Origin: Aquabacter sp040755535
Lineage (GTDB): Bacteria > Pseudomonadota > Alphaproteobacteria > Rhizobiales > Xanthobacteraceae
Direction: 5' to 3'
NCBI GenBank assembly: GCA_040755535.1
Contig: JBFMAV010000020.1
Coordinates: forward strand, 1 to 60,687
Length of the DNA: 60,687 bases
The notes under the pieces are model-generated. The model was given only the letters and a program-made list of their open reading frames with translations, was not told the origin of the DNA and searched no databases. The position numbers and the translations under genes are program-made. Positions 25,126-34,803 of the stretch are shown in pieces. Each line of letters begins with the position of its first letter. Position 1 is the stretch's first letter.

Positions 25126-26616
25126 TCAGCTGGCTTCGGCGAGCAGCGACAATTGCTCCGCGCCCACCGCCGTCGTGCGGTCGGTGAGGGCGGTGGGATA
25201 GTCGCCGGTGAAGCAGTGATCCGTGAATTGCGGGCGGGCCGGGTCGCGCGCCTCATAGCCCATGGCGCGGTAGACGCCGTTCACGGAGAGGAAAGCGAGG
25301 CTGTCCGCGCCGATATAGCGGCGCATGCCTTCCAGGTCGTGGGTCGCGGCCAGGAGCTTGTCCCGGTCCGGCGTGTCGATGCCGTAATAATCGGGATGGG
25401 TGATGGGCGGCGAGGCGATGCGGAAATGCACTTCCGTCGCGCCGGCATCGCGCATCATGCGCACGATCTTCACCGAGGTCGTGCCGCGCACGAGGCTGTC
25501 ATCCACCAGCACGATGCGCTTTCCTTCCACCACCGAGCGGTTGGCGGAATGCTTCATGCGCACCCCCTGGTCCCGCACGCTCTGGGTCGGCTGGATGAAG
25601 GTGCGGCCCACATAATGGTTGCGGATGATGCCCAGCTCATAGGGGATGCCCGCCATCCGCGAATAGCCGAGCGCCGCCGGGACGCCGGAATCCGGCACCG
25701 GCACCACCACGTCCGCCGGCAGATGGGTCTCCTGGGCGAGCACCTCGCCCATATTCTTGCGCACCTGATAGACCGAGCGGCCGCCAACCATGGAATCGGG
25801 CCGGGCAAAATAAATATATTCGAAGATGCAGGGGCGCGGCTGGACGGGCGGGAAGGGCTTGTAGGATTGCAGCCCGTCTTCGTCGATGACGATGACCTCG
25901 CCATTCTCGATGTCGCGCACATAGGTCGCGCCGATAATGTCCAGGGCGCAGGTCTCGGAGGCGAGGATATAGGCCTCGTCGAGCCGCCCAAGCACCAGCG
26001 GGCGGATGCCCAGCGGGTCACGGGCGCCGATCAGCTTCTTGTTGGTGAGCGCCACCAGCGAATAGGCGCCTTCCAGGGCGCGCAGCGCATCGGTGAAGCG
26101 GTCCATGAAGCGCGGCTTGCGGGAGCGGGCCACGAGGTGGAGGATCGCCTCCGTGTCCGTGGTGGACTGCATGATAGCGCCCTCGCGCACCAATTGGCGG
26201 CGCAGCGTGATGCCGTTGGTCAGATTGCCGTTGTGGCCGACGGCAAAGCCGCCGCCCTCGATCTCGGCGAACAAAGGCTGCACGTTGCGCAGCAGCGTTT
26301 CGCCGGTGGTGGAATAGCGCACATGGCCGACCGCCACATGGCCCGGTAGGCGGTCGATCACCCGGGAATCGGAGAAGGTGTCGCCCACGAGGCCGAGCCG
26401 GCGCTCGGAATGGAAGCGCTTGCCGTCATAGGCGACGATGCCCGCCGCCTCCTGGCCGCGATGCTGAAGCGCATGCAGGCCGATCGCGGTGAGCGCGGCG
26501 GCGTCCGGGTGGTTATAGACCCCGAATACCCCGCATTCCTCGCGCAGCCGGTCGCCGTTGAGGTCGGAATCCCACTGGGCGGCGCCGTGCGGCCCGCCCG
26601 CGTCTGCGGTGTCCAT
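25126..26616 (-). CDS. purF: Amidophosphoribosyltransferase
   Basis: 496 residues. It makes phosphoribosylamine from PRPP and glutamine, the first step of purine synthesis. The nucleophile Cys of the glutaminase domain is in REECGVFGVYNHPD after a short propeptide that would be removed, and the PRTase motif is VLVDDSLVRGTT. The start at 26616 is preferred because GGAGG lies nine bases upstream; the ATG at 26625 directly abuts it. It follows cvpA closely, the classic cvpA-purF order. Confidence 0.96.
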   Translation of the reverse strand: MDTADAGGPHGAAQWDSDLNGDRLREECGVFGVYNHPDAAALTAIGLHALQHRGQEAAGIVAYDGKRFHSERRLGLVGDTFSDSRVIDRLPGHVAVGHVRYSTTGETLLRNVQPLFAEIEGGGFAVGHNGNLTNGITLRRQLVREGAIMQSTTDTEAILHLVARSRKPRFMDRFTDALRALEGAYSLVALTNKKLIGARDPLGIRPLVLGRLDEAYILASETCALDIIGATYVRDIENGEVIVIDEDGLQSYKPFPPVQPRPCIFEYIYFARPDSMVGGRSVYQVRKNMGEVLAQETHLPADVVVPVPDSGVPAALGYSRMAGIPYELGIIRNHYVGRTFIQPTQSVRDQGVRMKHSANRSVVEGKRIVLVDDSLVRGTTSVKIVRMMRDAGATEVHFRIASPPITHPDYYGIDTPDRDKLLAATHDLEGMRRYIGADSLAFLSVNGVYRAMGYEARDPARPQFTDHCFTGDYPTALTDRTTAVGAEQLSLLAEAS

Positions 26617-26640
26617 GTCCCACATCCTCCGCTCGGCGGC

Positions 26641-27348
26641 CTATTGGCCCGTCCCGCGCGCGCTCTCAAGCAGCTGATCGATGCCCTGCCGGTCGCCCCG
26701 CTTATATCCCGCCTGCCCCGCCGGATTGGCAGCGGGCGCGGCGGCGAGCGTGGTGCCTCCGGTTCCTCCGTCCGAGCGCTGACCCGGTACCTGACCGGGC
26801 GGTGACGGCGGCGTTGCGCCGTCTTCGCCGTCGGGCGTGCGCTTCAGTTTCTTGAGAATGGTGTTCTCGGGGTCATCCGGCAACAGGGAAACCAACCAAT
26901 TCCCCGTGTTTTGAAGAACCGGCCGGGATTTTGCGTTCAGCACCCACGGCGGCTGGCTCTTGTCCGGCACCAGCCAGTTGAAGAACAGGAAGGCCACGAC
27001 CATCACGAGGAGGCCCCGGGCAAGGCCGAAGGCGAATCCCAAGGTGCGGTCCAGCGCGCCAATGCGGCTGTCGAGCACGATGTCGGAGAGGCGCGCGCTG
27101 ATGATGGAGACGATCAGCAACGTGCCGAGAAAGAGGGTCGCGACCGTCACCGCCAGGGCGACGCTGTCCTGGGAAATGTATTGCTTCGTGATGGGCAGAA
27201 GCTGGGGATAGAAAAACGCGGCCGCCGCCGCCGCCGCCACCCACGAGACAATGCTGAACACCTCCCGCAGCAGCCCGCGCACCATGGCGAGCAGCCCGGA
27301 GATCAGCATCACGGCAATGAGGATCAGATCCAGCAACGTCACAGGCAT
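26641..27348 (-). CDS. cvpA: CvpA family membrane protein
   Basis: 235 residues: four predicted helices in the first ~165, with the family-typical RGLLREVFSIVSWVAAAAAAAFFYP loop, then a Pro/Gly/Gln-rich soluble tail. CvpA is needed for colicin V production in E. coli and has wider envelope roles. It is 24 bases upstream of purF and likely co-transcribed. Confidence 0.9.
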   Translation of the reverse strand: MPVTLLDLILIAVMLISGLLAMVRGLLREVFSIVSWVAAAAAAAFFYPQLLPITKQYISQDSVALAVTVATLFLGTLLIVSIISARLSDIVLDSRIGALDRTLGFAFGLARGLLVMVVAFLFFNWLVPDKSQPPWVLNAKSRPVLQNTGNWLVSLLPDDPENTILKKLKRTPDGEDGATPPSPPGQVPGQRSDGGTGGTTLAAAPAANPAGQAGYKRGDRQGIDQLLESARGTGQ

Positions 27349-27456
27349 GGGCGCGGCGGAACCTCCGGTGGGCCCGCCGGAGAATCGGCGGGGAACGGGT
27401 CCATGGTGCCATGGATGCCCTGACGGCGGGACGTATAGCTTCTGGCGCCCGCGCCG

Positions 27457-28878
27457 TCATCCCTCCCCGGCATGAGAGACCTCTTTTGCCGGCATCGCTG
27501 CCCTGCGCGGCGCGCGGGCCGCAACCTGGGCGACCAGAGCGGACAGCGAGGAGACACCTTCCACGCGCAGCGCGCCCTCGGCCCCGTCCGCGCCCGACAC
27601 GGGCGCCACCGCCCGGGCAAAGCCGAGCTTTGCCGCTTCCTTCAGCCGCGCCGGCGTCTGCGATACCGGGCGCACCGCGCCGGTGAGGCTCACCTCGCCG
27701 AAATAAACCGCATCCGAGGGCAAGGGCGCGCCGGTGAGCGAGGAGACCAGCGCCCCCGCCACCGCGAGGTCCGCCGCCGGCTCGCCGATCTTCAGGCCGC
27801 CCGCGACGTTCAAATAGACGTCATGCCCGCCGAGCCGCACCCCGCAGCGCGCATCCAGCACCGCGAGAACCATGGCGAGGCGGTTGGAATCCCAGCCCAC
27901 CACGGCGCGGCGCGGCGTGCCGAGACTGGAGGGCGCCACCAGGGCCTGGATCTCCACCAGGATCGGCCGCGTCCCCTCCATGCCGGCGAACACGGCGGTT
28001 CCGGGCGCGCCGGCGTCCCGATTGGAGAGAAAGAGTTCGGAGGGGTTGGCCACCTCGCTGAGGCCGCGCCCGGTCATCTCGAACACGCCGATCTCGTCGG
28101 TGGGACCGAAGCGGTTCTTCTGGGCGCGCAGGATGCGGAACTGGTGCCCGCCGTCGCCTTCGAAGGAAAAAACCGCGTCCACCATATGCTCGACGACGCG
28201 CGGGCCGGCGATCTGGCCGTCCTTGGTGACATGGCCCACCAGGATCACCGCCGCGCCGGTCTGCTTGGCATAGCGCACCATGAGCTGGGCCGAGGTGCGC
28301 ACCTGCGTCACCGTGCCGGGCGCGGATTCCACCGTGTCGCTCCACATTGTCTGGATGGAATCGATCACCACGAAGCGCACCGGCGGGCTGGACGAGAGGG
28401 TGGCGAGGATGTTCTCCGCATTGGTTTCCGAGGCCAGCCCCACCTCGGCGCCGGCAAGGCCGAGGCGGCCGGCGCGCAGGCGCACCTGGTCCACCGCCTC
28501 TTCGCCGGAGACATAGACCACCCGGTGACCGCTCGCCGCCAAGGCGGCCGAGGCCTGGACCAGCAGGGTGGACTTGCCGATGCCGGGGTCGCCGCCCAGC
28601 AGCAAGATGGAGCCCGGCACGAAGCCGCCGCCGGCCACCCGGTCCAGCTCGCCGATGCCGGAGACCAGGCGCGGCGGCGGGGTGCCCTGGCCCTGCAGGC
28701 TTTCCAGCACCACCGGCCGCCCCTTGCGGCTGGACCGCTGGACGGCCGGCACGGACGCCGCCACCTCGGGCTCCTCGGCGATGGTGTTCCAGCCGCCGCA
28801 GGCCTCGCACTTGCCCTGCCAGCGGGTATAGACCGCGCCACAGGACTGGCAGGCGAAGCTCGGCGTGCGGCGGGCCAT
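27457..28878 (-). CDS. radA: DNA repair protein RadA
   Basis: 473 residues. A zinc finger with CxxC pairs (FACQSCGAVYTRWQGKCEACGGW), Walker A GGDPGIGKST, the RadA-specific KNRFG loop and a Lon-like C-terminal domain are all present. RadA drives branch migration and processes recombination intermediates. Start at 28878 has AGGAG six bases upstream; a longer open frame extends to 29118 but is not used. First gene of the minus-strand run leading to cvpA-purF, 108 bases apart. Confidence 0.95.
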   Translation of the reverse strand: MARRTPSFACQSCGAVYTRWQGKCEACGGWNTIAEEPEVAASVPAVQRSSRKGRPVVLESLQGQGTPPPRLVSGIGELDRVAGGGFVPGSILLLGGDPGIGKSTLLVQASAALAASGHRVVYVSGEEAVDQVRLRAGRLGLAGAEVGLASETNAENILATLSSSPPVRFVVIDSIQTMWSDTVESAPGTVTQVRTSAQLMVRYAKQTGAAVILVGHVTKDGQIAGPRVVEHMVDAVFSFEGDGGHQFRILRAQKNRFGPTDEIGVFEMTGRGLSEVANPSELFLSNRDAGAPGTAVFAGMEGTRPILVEIQALVAPSSLGTPRRAVVGWDSNRLAMVLAVLDARCGVRLGGHDVYLNVAGGLKIGEPAADLAVAGALVSSLTGAPLPSDAVYFGEVSLTGAVRPVSQTPARLKEAAKLGFARAVAPVSGADGAEGALRVEGVSSLSALVAQVAARAPRRAAMPAKEVSHAGEG

Positions 28879-29050
28879 GGCGGCTCCTGGAGACAAGGGA
28901 TCTTTGCCGGTATAGCACCGCGCGCCCCGCCCGCCATCTGGCGCATGGCGGCCCTGCCCCCGGCGCAGGGCTGGCGCGCATAAGACGGCCTGCCCAAGGC
29001 GCGCGCGAGCCTGTAGCCTCACGGCCCCTCCCCCTGCTTCGGGCTGTCCC

Positions 29051-30055
29051 ATGTCGCCGGTTCGCGAGCCTCTGCTCGTCCTCATTCCCTTCGCCCCCGA
29101 CCATCTCGCCCGGCTCAATGCGGTCTTCGACGTGATCTACGCGCCCGACGCCGCGCGCCGCGCCGCCGCCATCGCGGGTGAAGCAAAAGGCGTGCGGGCG
29201 GTGCTGACCCATGGCACGGCGGGCCTCAGCGCGGCGGAAATGGACGCGCTGGCGCAGCTTGAGATCATTTCCTGCTATGGCGTGGGCTATGACCGCATCG
29301 AGGTGCCCGCCGCCCTGGAGCGCGGGATCCTGGTGACCCATGGGCCGGGCACCAACACCCAGTCCGTGGCGGACCACGCCTTCGCGCTGATTCTCGACTG
29401 CGTGCGCCGCATTTCGCAGAGCGACCGGGCGGTGCGGGCCGGGCACTGGCACGAGGCCCGCGTCTCCTCGCCGGAATTATCCACCCTGCGGCTCGGCATT
29501 TTCGGGCTCGGCGCCATTGGGCGGGCGGTGGCCCAGCGCGGCGCCCTCGGCTTCGGCATGGCGGTCGCCTATCACAACCGCAAGCCCGCCGCCGATGCTC
29601 CCTATGCGTATTGCGCGAGCGTCGGGGAATTGGCCCAGGCCAGCGATGTTCTTGTGGTCGCCGCACCGGGCGGGCCGCAGACACGCCACGTGGTGAATGC
29701 GGCCGTGCTGGAGGCGCTCGGACCGAACGGCTATCTCATCAATATCGCGCGCGGCTCGCTGGTGGACACCGATGCGCTGATCGCCGCGCTGGAGCAAGGC
29801 ACCATCGCCGGCGCCGGCCTCGACGTGGTGGATGGGGAGCCCCATGTGCCGCCCGCGCTCCTCACCGCCCCTAACCTCGTCATCACGCCCCACAGCGCGG
29901 CGCGCTCGCCCACGGCCGAGGACAATATGACGACGCTGGCGCTGAAGAATCTCGCCGCGCATTTTTCCGGCGCGCCGGTGGTGACGCCGGTTCCCGAATG
30001 GGCCGGACGGCTCGGCGCGGCACAGCGCCGCCAAACAGTATCTCAAAAAGGCTGA
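29051..30055 (+). CDS. D-2-hydroxyacid dehydrogenase
   Basis: 334 residues. The nucleotide-binding motif GLGAIGRAVAQRG sits near residue 155, the catalytic Arg in NIARGSLVD, the Glu in VDGEPHVP and the His in ITPHSAARS. It reduces 2-oxoacids (glyoxylate/hydroxypyruvate-type candidates) or runs the reverse. Substrate cannot be set from sequence. Divergent from radA. Confidence 0.9.
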   Translation: MSPVREPLLVLIPFAPDHLARLNAVFDVIYAPDAARRAAAIAGEAKGVRAVLTHGTAGLSAAEMDALAQLEIISCYGVGYDRIEVPAALERGILVTHGPGTNTQSVADHAFALILDCVRRISQSDRAVRAGHWHEARVSSPELSTLRLGIFGLGAIGRAVAQRGALGFGMAVAYHNRKPAADAPYAYCASVGELAQASDVLVVAAPGGPQTRHVVNAAVLEALGPNGYLINIARGSLVDTDALIAALEQGTIAGAGLDVVDGEPHVPPALLTAPNLVITPHSAARSPTAEDNMTTLALKNLAAHFSGAPVVTPVPEWAGRLGAAQRRQTVSQKG

Positions 30056-30130
30056 ACGGCCGGTCGGGCGGGCGCATGCTGCGCCGGCCCTCCCCTGCCC
30101 CATCCGCCGACGCCGCCGGCGGGATGATCC

Positions 30131-30667
30131 TCACCGCGGGGCGAGGATCATGATCATCTGGCGCCCTTCGAGCATGGGCTCGGCTTCCACCTTGGCGATG
30201 GGCGCCACGTCTTCCTTCAGCTTCTGAAGCAGCTTGAAGCCGATGTCCTGGTGGGCCATCTCACGACCACGGAAGCGCAGGGTGACCTTCACCTTGTCGC
30301 CTTCCTCGAAGAAGCGTTCCATGGCCCGCATCTTCACGTCGTAGTCATGGGTATCGATGCCGGGGCGGAGCTTGATCTCCTTGACCTCGACCACCTTCTG
30401 CTTCTTGCGCGCCTCGCTGGCCTTCTTCTGGTTCTGATACTTGAAGCGGCCGTAATCGAGGATCTTGCAGACCGGCGGCTGCGAGTTCGGGGAGATCTCG
30501 ACAAGGTCGAGGCCGGCCTCCTGGGCAAGGATCAGTGCGTCGCGGATCGCCATGACGCCCCTGTTCTGCCCCTCTGTATCGATGAGCTGAACATCTCGGA
30601 CGCGGATATCCTCATTGACGCGCGGTCCATCCTTCTCCGGCGCGACGGGTCTCATGGGGCGGCGAAT
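30131..30667 (-). CDS. infC: Translation initiation factor IF-3, probable AUU start
   Basis: IF-3 keeps the 30S subunit free and checks start codons. The N-domain (DGPRVNEDIRVRDVQLID), linker and C-domain (RGREMAHQDIGFKLLQKL) are intact. I place the start at ATT 30667: AGAGGAG (30683-30677) ends nine bases before it, and the product then begins with RRPMRP, as in related alphaproteobacterial IF-3 proteins. The in-frame ATG at 30688 has no good ribosome site and its codons contain that site. AUU starts let IF-3 repress its own translation. No rpmI or rplT gene follows. Confidence 0.9.
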   Translation of the reverse strand: MRRPMRPVAPEKDGPRVNEDIRVRDVQLIDTEGQNRGVMAIRDALILAQEAGLDLVEISPNSQPPVCKILDYGRFKYQNQKKASEARKKQKVVEVKEIKLRPGIDTHDYDVKMRAMERFFEEGDKVKVTLRFRGREMAHQDIGFKLLQKLKEDVAPIAKVEAEPMLEGRQMIMILAPR

Positions 30668-30766
30668 GGCGACGTTCTCCTCTGCCATTGAATACGTGCC
30701 ACCCGGCTACCGGGGCCGCGCCGATCGGCGCGCCGTCCTGGATTTCGGCCGGGGAGGCAGAGCAGG

Positions 30767-30795
30767 AACATCGTGATTATTCCGCGCAAAGTCAA
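30767..30795 (-). promoter_or_regulatory. infC promoter
   Basis: TTGACT (30790-30795), a 17-base spacer and GATGTT (30767-30772) on the minus strand, leaving a leader of about 95 bases before the AUU start. Confidence 0.5.
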
Positions 30796-30939
30796 TGACC
30801 GAGCGGCTTTAAGCGGCGCGCGCGCTATGTTGCGCGGCAGCATGGGGCGCGGCAGCCACAGTTCAGCCGCCTTCGCCCGCACACCATGAGCGTTGAGGAT
30901 TCGCCGTGGCGTGCGCCCCGGCCTCGCACGGACCCTTGA

Positions 30940-31788
30940 ATGACCTCTCTTCGCGCCGCGTTCGCCCGCCCCCTCTGCCTGGGGTCGGCCCTTCTGGCGG
31001 GGATCGCCTCGCCCGCGCTGGCGGACGGCACGCTGACGGCGAAATATGCCCTGTCCCTCGCCGGCATCGAGATCGGCCGGGCCAATCTGGTGGTCCAGGT
31101 CACCGGCACCAGCTTCGATGCGGCGGGCACCGGGCGGGTCTCGGGGATCGCGCGGGCGGTGTCCTCCGGCAAGGGCTCGGCGGCGGCGCGCGGCGCCATG
31201 GCGGGGCTCAAGCCCCAGCCGACCACCTTCGCGGTCCATACCGACGCGGACGGCAAGAGCGAGTTCATCCGCATGACCTTCGCCGGGACCAGCGTGAAAG
31301 AGCTGGATCTCGAACCGCCGCCCAAGCCCCTGCCCGACCGGATCGAACTCACCGATGCCCATAAAGTGAATGTCGTCGACCCCATGAGCGGCGCCTTCGT
31401 CCCGGTCCCGGCGGGCAAGGAGATGCTCTCGGAGGCCGCGTGCCCCGCCTCCGTCGCGATCTTCGACGGGCGGCAACGCTTCGACGTGACGCTGACCTTC
31501 CTGCGGATGGAGGACGTGAAGGCGGAGAAGGGATATTCCGGGCCGGCGGTGGTGTGCCAGGTGGGCTATGTTCCGGTGGCCGGCCACCGGCCGACGCGGT
31601 CGACGGTGAAGTACATGCAGGCCAACAAGGAGATGTTCGTCTGGCTGGTGCCGATCGCGGGCACTCGCCTCATGGCCCCCTTCAAGGTGTCGATCGCCAC
31701 CATGATCGGCACGGCGATCCTGGAGGCGGAGAGTTTCGAGACCAGCGAAACCGTGAAGACGGTGCCGATCAACGCGCCGAAACGCTAA
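30940..31788 (+). CDS. Exported DUF3108 protein
   Basis: 282 residues. Signal peptide about 1-28 (ARPLCLGSALLAGIASPALA). The mature part begins TAKYALSLAGIEIGRANLVVQV and ends in a DUF3108-type beta-rich segment with VPIAGTRLMAPFKVSIATMIGTAILEAESF. Function unknown; likely periplasmic. Divergent from infC and followed by 267 bases without a gene before the puuA-like gene. Confidence 0.75.
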   Translation: MTSLRAAFARPLCLGSALLAGIASPALADGTLTAKYALSLAGIEIGRANLVVQVTGTSFDAAGTGRVSGIARAVSSGKGSAAARGAMAGLKPQPTTFAVHTDADGKSEFIRMTFAGTSVKELDLEPPPKPLPDRIELTDAHKVNVVDPMSGAFVPVPAGKEMLSEAACPASVAIFDGRQRFDVTLTFLRMEDVKAEKGYSGPAVVCQVGYVPVAGHRPTRSTVKYMQANKEMFVWLVPIAGTRLMAPFKVSIATMIGTAILEAESFETSETVKTVPINAPKR

Positions 31789-32055
31789 GCAAGAATCCGC
31801 CGAATCTTATCCACAGCCCCCATATCTAGTACGGGGCGAAACGGGAACCGCGCAGCGACTCGATTCGGCCGCGATTCGTTCTAGACTCGTTCCAGGCATG
31901 CTTTGCCGGCGTCCATCCTCGGGACAGGGACCGAGAGGGCGTTCCGCCGGGGCAAACCGCACGCGGACCGCAGGCTTTGCCGGGATGTCGTTGACACCTC
32001 ACCTGCCGCCAGTGTTCCCTTGATACCAGCGCGACCTCTCGCGCAAGAGGACATC

Positions 32056-33456
32056 ATGGCGAAAAAGAAAGCGGCGCAGGAGGCGGCTCTGGCCGCGCCT
32101 CGGGGTGTGAAGACGCTGGCAGAGGCGAAAGCCTGGATGGCGGCGCGCGGCATCACCGAGATCGAATGCACCGTCCCCGACCTTGCTGGCGTGGCACGCG
32201 GCAAGATCATGCCGGCGTCCAAATTCTTCTCCTCGCCGGTAATGAACCTGCCCCTCTCCATCTTCTTCCAGACCATTTCGGGCGAGTATCCCGATTATGA
32301 GGGCCTGGTGGATTCGGTGGTGGCGGATTCCGATCTGGTGCTGGAGCCCGATTTCTCCACCCTGTCCATCGTCCCCTGGGCGCAGGACCCCACCGCCCAG
32401 GTGATCCACAACGCCTTCCATCGCGACGGGCGTCCGGTGGAATTGGCGCCGCGCCAGGTGCTGAAAAATGTGCTCAATCTCTACGCCAAGCGCGGCTGGA
32501 AGCCGGTGGTGGCGCCGGAGATCGAATTCTATCTGGTGGAGCCCAACACCGATCCCGACTATCCGCTGAAGCCGCCGGTGGGCCGCTCCGGCCGCCCGGA
32601 AATCGGCCGCCAGTCCTATTCCATCCAGGCGGTGAACGAGTTCGACGCGCTGTTCGAGGACATCTACGATTATTCCGAGGCCCAGGGCCTGGAGATCGAC
32701 ACGCTGATCCATGAGGACGGCGCCGCGCAGATGGAAATCAACCTGCGCCACGGCGATCCGCTGGAATTGGCCGACCAGGTGTTCCTGTTCAAGCGCACGA
32801 TCCGCGAGGCGGCTCTCGGCCACAAGATCTATGCGACCTTCATGGCCAAGCCCATCGCCAACGAGCCGGGCAGCGCGCTGCACATCCACCAGTCGGTGGT
32901 GGACGCCGAGACCGGCCGCAACATCTTCTCCGACGAGGATGGCGACCCCACGCCGGAATTCTTCTCCTTCCTCGCCGGCCACCAGCAGCACCTGCCCTCG
33001 GTCATGTGCATCCTGGCGCCCTATGTGAATTCCTATCGCCGGCTGACGCGCGATTCCATGGCGCCGATTAATGTCCAGTGGGGCTATGACAACCGCACCG
33101 CCGGCCTGCGCGTGCCGCCCGCACCGCCGGCGGCGCGGCGCGTGGAGAACCGTGTCCCTTCCTCCGACGCCAATCCCTATCTGGTGATCGCGGCCTCGCT
33201 CGCCTGCGGCTATCTCGGCCTCGTCAACGGGCTGCGTCCCACCGAGCCGCTGGAAGGCGACGCGAAGGACCTCGACTTCGACCTGCCGCGCGGCCTGCTG
33301 GAGGCGGTGGCGGCGTTCCAGGACGACACGGACCTCGCCGAGGTGCTGGGGAAGAGCTTCGTCACCACCTATTCGGCGGTGAAGCAGGCGGAGTTCGAGA
33401 CCTTCATGCGCGTGATTTCCCCCTGGGAACGCGAATATCTGCTCCTGAACGTGTGA
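32056..33456 (+). CDS. Glutamine synthetase-family, PuuA-like gamma-glutamylpolyamine synthetase
   Basis: 466 residues from ATG 32056, with AGAGG about six bases upstream. The fold is that of glutamine synthetase: VAPEIEFYL, the metal-binding Glu/His set including ALHIHQS, and NPYLVIAASLACG. The pairing with a PuuB-like oxidase points to the first step of putrescine catabolism, gamma-glutamylation of a polyamine, rather than ammonia assimilation. No adenylylation-type Tyr loop was identified. Family seen; substrate inferred from context. Confidence 0.82.
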   Translation: MAKKKAAQEAALAAPRGVKTLAEAKAWMAARGITEIECTVPDLAGVARGKIMPASKFFSSPVMNLPLSIFFQTISGEYPDYEGLVDSVVADSDLVLEPDFSTLSIVPWAQDPTAQVIHNAFHRDGRPVELAPRQVLKNVLNLYAKRGWKPVVAPEIEFYLVEPNTDPDYPLKPPVGRSGRPEIGRQSYSIQAVNEFDALFEDIYDYSEAQGLEIDTLIHEDGAAQMEINLRHGDPLELADQVFLFKRTIREAALGHKIYATFMAKPIANEPGSALHIHQSVVDAETGRNIFSDEDGDPTPEFFSFLAGHQQHLPSVMCILAPYVNSYRRLTRDSMAPINVQWGYDNRTAGLRVPPAPPAARRVENRVPSSDANPYLVIAASLACGYLGLVNGLRPTEPLEGDAKDLDFDLPRGLLEAVAAFQDDTDLAEVLGKSFVTTYSAVKQAEFETFMRVISPWEREYLLLNV

Positions 33457-33504
33457 GGGCACGGCCCGGCGCAGCCCGCCGGGCCGTCTTCGCGGGACCT
33501 CGCC

Positions 33505-34785
33505 ATGAGCCACGAACACCATCCCCAATCCTGGTATGCGGCAACGGCGCAGCCCTTCGCGCCCCTGCCGCCCCTGCATGGGGCGGTGCGGGCCGACGTG
33601 GCGATCGTCGGCGCCGGCTATACCGGGCTGTCCGCCGCCCTGCATCTGGCCGAGGCCGGGCTGAAGGTGGTCGTGCTGGAGCGCGGTCGCATCGGCTGCG
33701 GCGCCTCGGGGCGCAATGGCGGGCAGATCCACACCGGCCAGCGCCGCGACCAGGAGTTTCTCGAACAGGCGGTGGGAGCGGACGACGCCCGCAAGCTCTG
33801 GGACATGGCGGAAGAGGCCAAGGCCCTGGTGCGCGACCTCATCGCCCGCCACGACATCGCCTGCGATTATCGCGAAGGGCTGATCCTGGCGGACCACAAG
33901 GCCCGCTATGTGCCGGAGAGCCACGCTTATGCCCGCCACCTCGCCGAGCGGTACGGCTACCACAAGATCGAGCCGCTCGACCGGGCCCAGATCCATGCGC
34001 TGGTGGGCGCGCCCGCCTATTATGGCGGTGTGCTCGACCATGGGGCGGGGCAACTCCACCCGCTCAATTTCGTGCTGGGCCTCGCCCGCGCCGCCCTGGC
34101 CAAGGGGGTCGTCATTCACGAAATGACGCGCGCCGTGCGCTATACGGACGCCCGCGCCGTCGAGGTGGAGACGGCGGACGGCGGGCGCGTCTCGGCCGAT
34201 TTCCTGCTCCTGTGCGGCAACGGGCTGATGGACGGCCTCGACCGCACGGTCGACGAGCACGTCATGTCCATCAACAATTACATCGCTGTCACGGAGCCGC
34301 TGGGCGCGCGCGCCCAGGAGATCATCGCCAATGGCGCGGCCGTCGCGGACAGCCGCTTCGTGGTGAATTATTTCCGCCTGACCCCCGACGGGCGGCTGCT
34401 GTTCGGCGGCGGCGAGAATTACAAGCGCGGGCTGCGGCGCGATCCCATGGCGTTCGTGCGGCCCTTCATGCTGCGCATCTTCCCCCAGCTCGCGGACGTG
34501 AAGCTCGACTATGGATGGGGCGGCACGCTGGGCATCACCATGACCCGCCTGCCCTTCGCCCGCCGCCTGTCGGACCATGTCCTGGTCTCCGCCGGCTATA
34601 GCGGCCAGGGGGTGGCGCTGGCGCCGCTCTACGGGAAGATCCTCGCGGAGGCCCTGGCCGGCAGCATCGGCCGGCTGGATGTGCTGGAGCGCCTGCCCGT
34701 GCCGCGCTTCATCGGCGGCACGGCGCTGCGTTATCCGCTATTGGTCGCCGGACTCACCTATTACGCCCTGCGCGACCGGCTGTAA
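33505..34785 (+). CDS. PuuB-like FAD-dependent oxidoreductase
   Basis: 426 residues. Rossmann FAD motif VAIVGAGYTGLSAALHLAEAG at about 31-51, the GRNGGQIH segment next to it, and a C-terminal FAD contact GYSGQGVALAPLYGK. The DAO-type layout and the GS-like gene 48 bases upstream fit gamma-glutamylputrescine oxidase, releasing an aminobutyraldehyde and hydrogen peroxide. The later puu genes (aldehyde dehydrogenase, hydrolase) are not here. Convergent with the next gene, 18 bases between stops. Confidence 0.85.
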   Translation: MSHEHHPQSWYAATAQPFAPLPPLHGAVRADVAIVGAGYTGLSAALHLAEAGLKVVVLERGRIGCGASGRNGGQIHTGQRRDQEFLEQAVGADDARKLWDMAEEAKALVRDLIARHDIACDYREGLILADHKARYVPESHAYARHLAERYGYHKIEPLDRAQIHALVGAPAYYGGVLDHGAGQLHPLNFVLGLARAALAKGVVIHEMTRAVRYTDARAVEVETADGGRVSADFLLLCGNGLMDGLDRTVDEHVMSINNYIAVTEPLGARAQEIIANGAAVADSRFVVNYFRLTPDGRLLFGGGENYKRGLRRDPMAFVRPFMLRIFPQLADVKLDYGWGGTLGITMTRLPFARRLSDHVLVSAGYSGQGVALAPLYGKILAEALAGSIGRLDVLERLPVPRFIGGTALRYPLLVAGLTYYALRDRL

Positions 34786-34803
34786 GGCCCGCCGCCGCAG
34801 GGC

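Noticed and set aside
31789..32055. Promoter before the puuA-like gene (TTGACA near 31990)
   Set aside because: The -35 is good but no acceptable -10 lies 16-18 bases downstream.
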